From Parachlamydiales bacterium (GTDB taxonomy: Bacteria; Chlamydiota; Chlamydiia; Chlamydiales; JAJFMK01): 13,954 nucleotides of DNA. This document shows positions 13,912-13,954 of this stretch, piece by piece. Location: NCBI GenBank assembly GCA_020050175.1, contig JAGVKY010000061.1:1-13954 (forward strand), in the 5' to 3' direction. The stretch's first letter is position 1. Each line of letters begins with the position of its first letter. The translations under genes were made by a program, and so were the position numbers. The notes under the pieces were generated by a model. It saw only the letters and a list, made by a program, of their open reading frames with translations, searched no databases and was not told where the DNA came from.

Positions 13912-13954
13912 TAAAAGAAAATTTAGCTAAAAAATAAAAAAAATCACCACAGAG

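Noticed and set aside
1..13954. CRISPR array, rRNA or riboswitch
   Set aside because: No regularly spaced repeats, no rRNA-like conserved stretches and no recognisable aptamer cores were found by reading both strands.

Overview
The window comes from a member of the Chlamydiae, most likely an environmental, Parachlamydia-related lineage rather than Chlamydia itself. The strongest evidence is the right half. It carries ruvB, a SpoIID-domain gene, glgX, a Slc1-type type III secretion chaperone and ssb, the order I recall for CT040-CT044 of Chlamydia trachomatis. The chaperone is very close to the chlamydial Slc1 family (LLEGSMLGGQMAGGGVGVA core). Relative to that locus the window has two extra envelope genes between spoIID and glgX. 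The genus cannot be fixed from sequence alone.

Left part (1-4.2 kb). At the left edge a leftward gene for a secreted, autotransporter-like surface protein is cut off after about 150 codons by sequence resembling the terminal repeat of an IS5-like insertion sequence. Next comes a small glycolytic cluster. Rightward tpiA meets the leftward pair fba (class I aldolase) and pgi head-on, with a 20-bp overlap of the tpiA and pgi 3' ends. fba and pgi are 2 nt apart, look richer in GC than their neighbours, and may have been acquired by transfer.

Middle (4.2-8.8 kb). A tRNA-Asn(GTT) gene with its own terminator is followed by a decayed leftward gene (two in-frame stops and at least one frameshift). 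Then comes a rightward operon: an NSS/SNF-family sodium-coupled transporter, ruvB (4-nt ATGA overlap) and spoIID (ribosome-binding site touching the ruvB stop). The SpoIID protein seems to lack the family's catalytic glutamate.

Right part (8.8-13.95 kb). An intergenic stretch holds a strong hairpin, a possible gene remnant and stacked homopolymer tracts. It precedes a gene for a small outer-membrane beta-barrel protein with a cysteine-rich N-terminal segment. An HdeD-like membrane protein gene follows and shares a bidirectional terminator with leftward glgX. The chaperone gene slc1 diverges from glgX and is followed by ssb, whose start region lies in a potential RBS-masking hairpin.

How the genes fit together: the window combines central carbon metabolism (tpiA, fba, pgi, glgX glycogen debranching), nutrient uptake (NSS transporter), DNA maintenance (ruvB, ssb), envelope and division functions (SpoIID, beta-barrel protein, HdeD-like protein) and host interaction (Slc1 chaperone). 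No CRISPR array, rRNA or intact transposase was seen.
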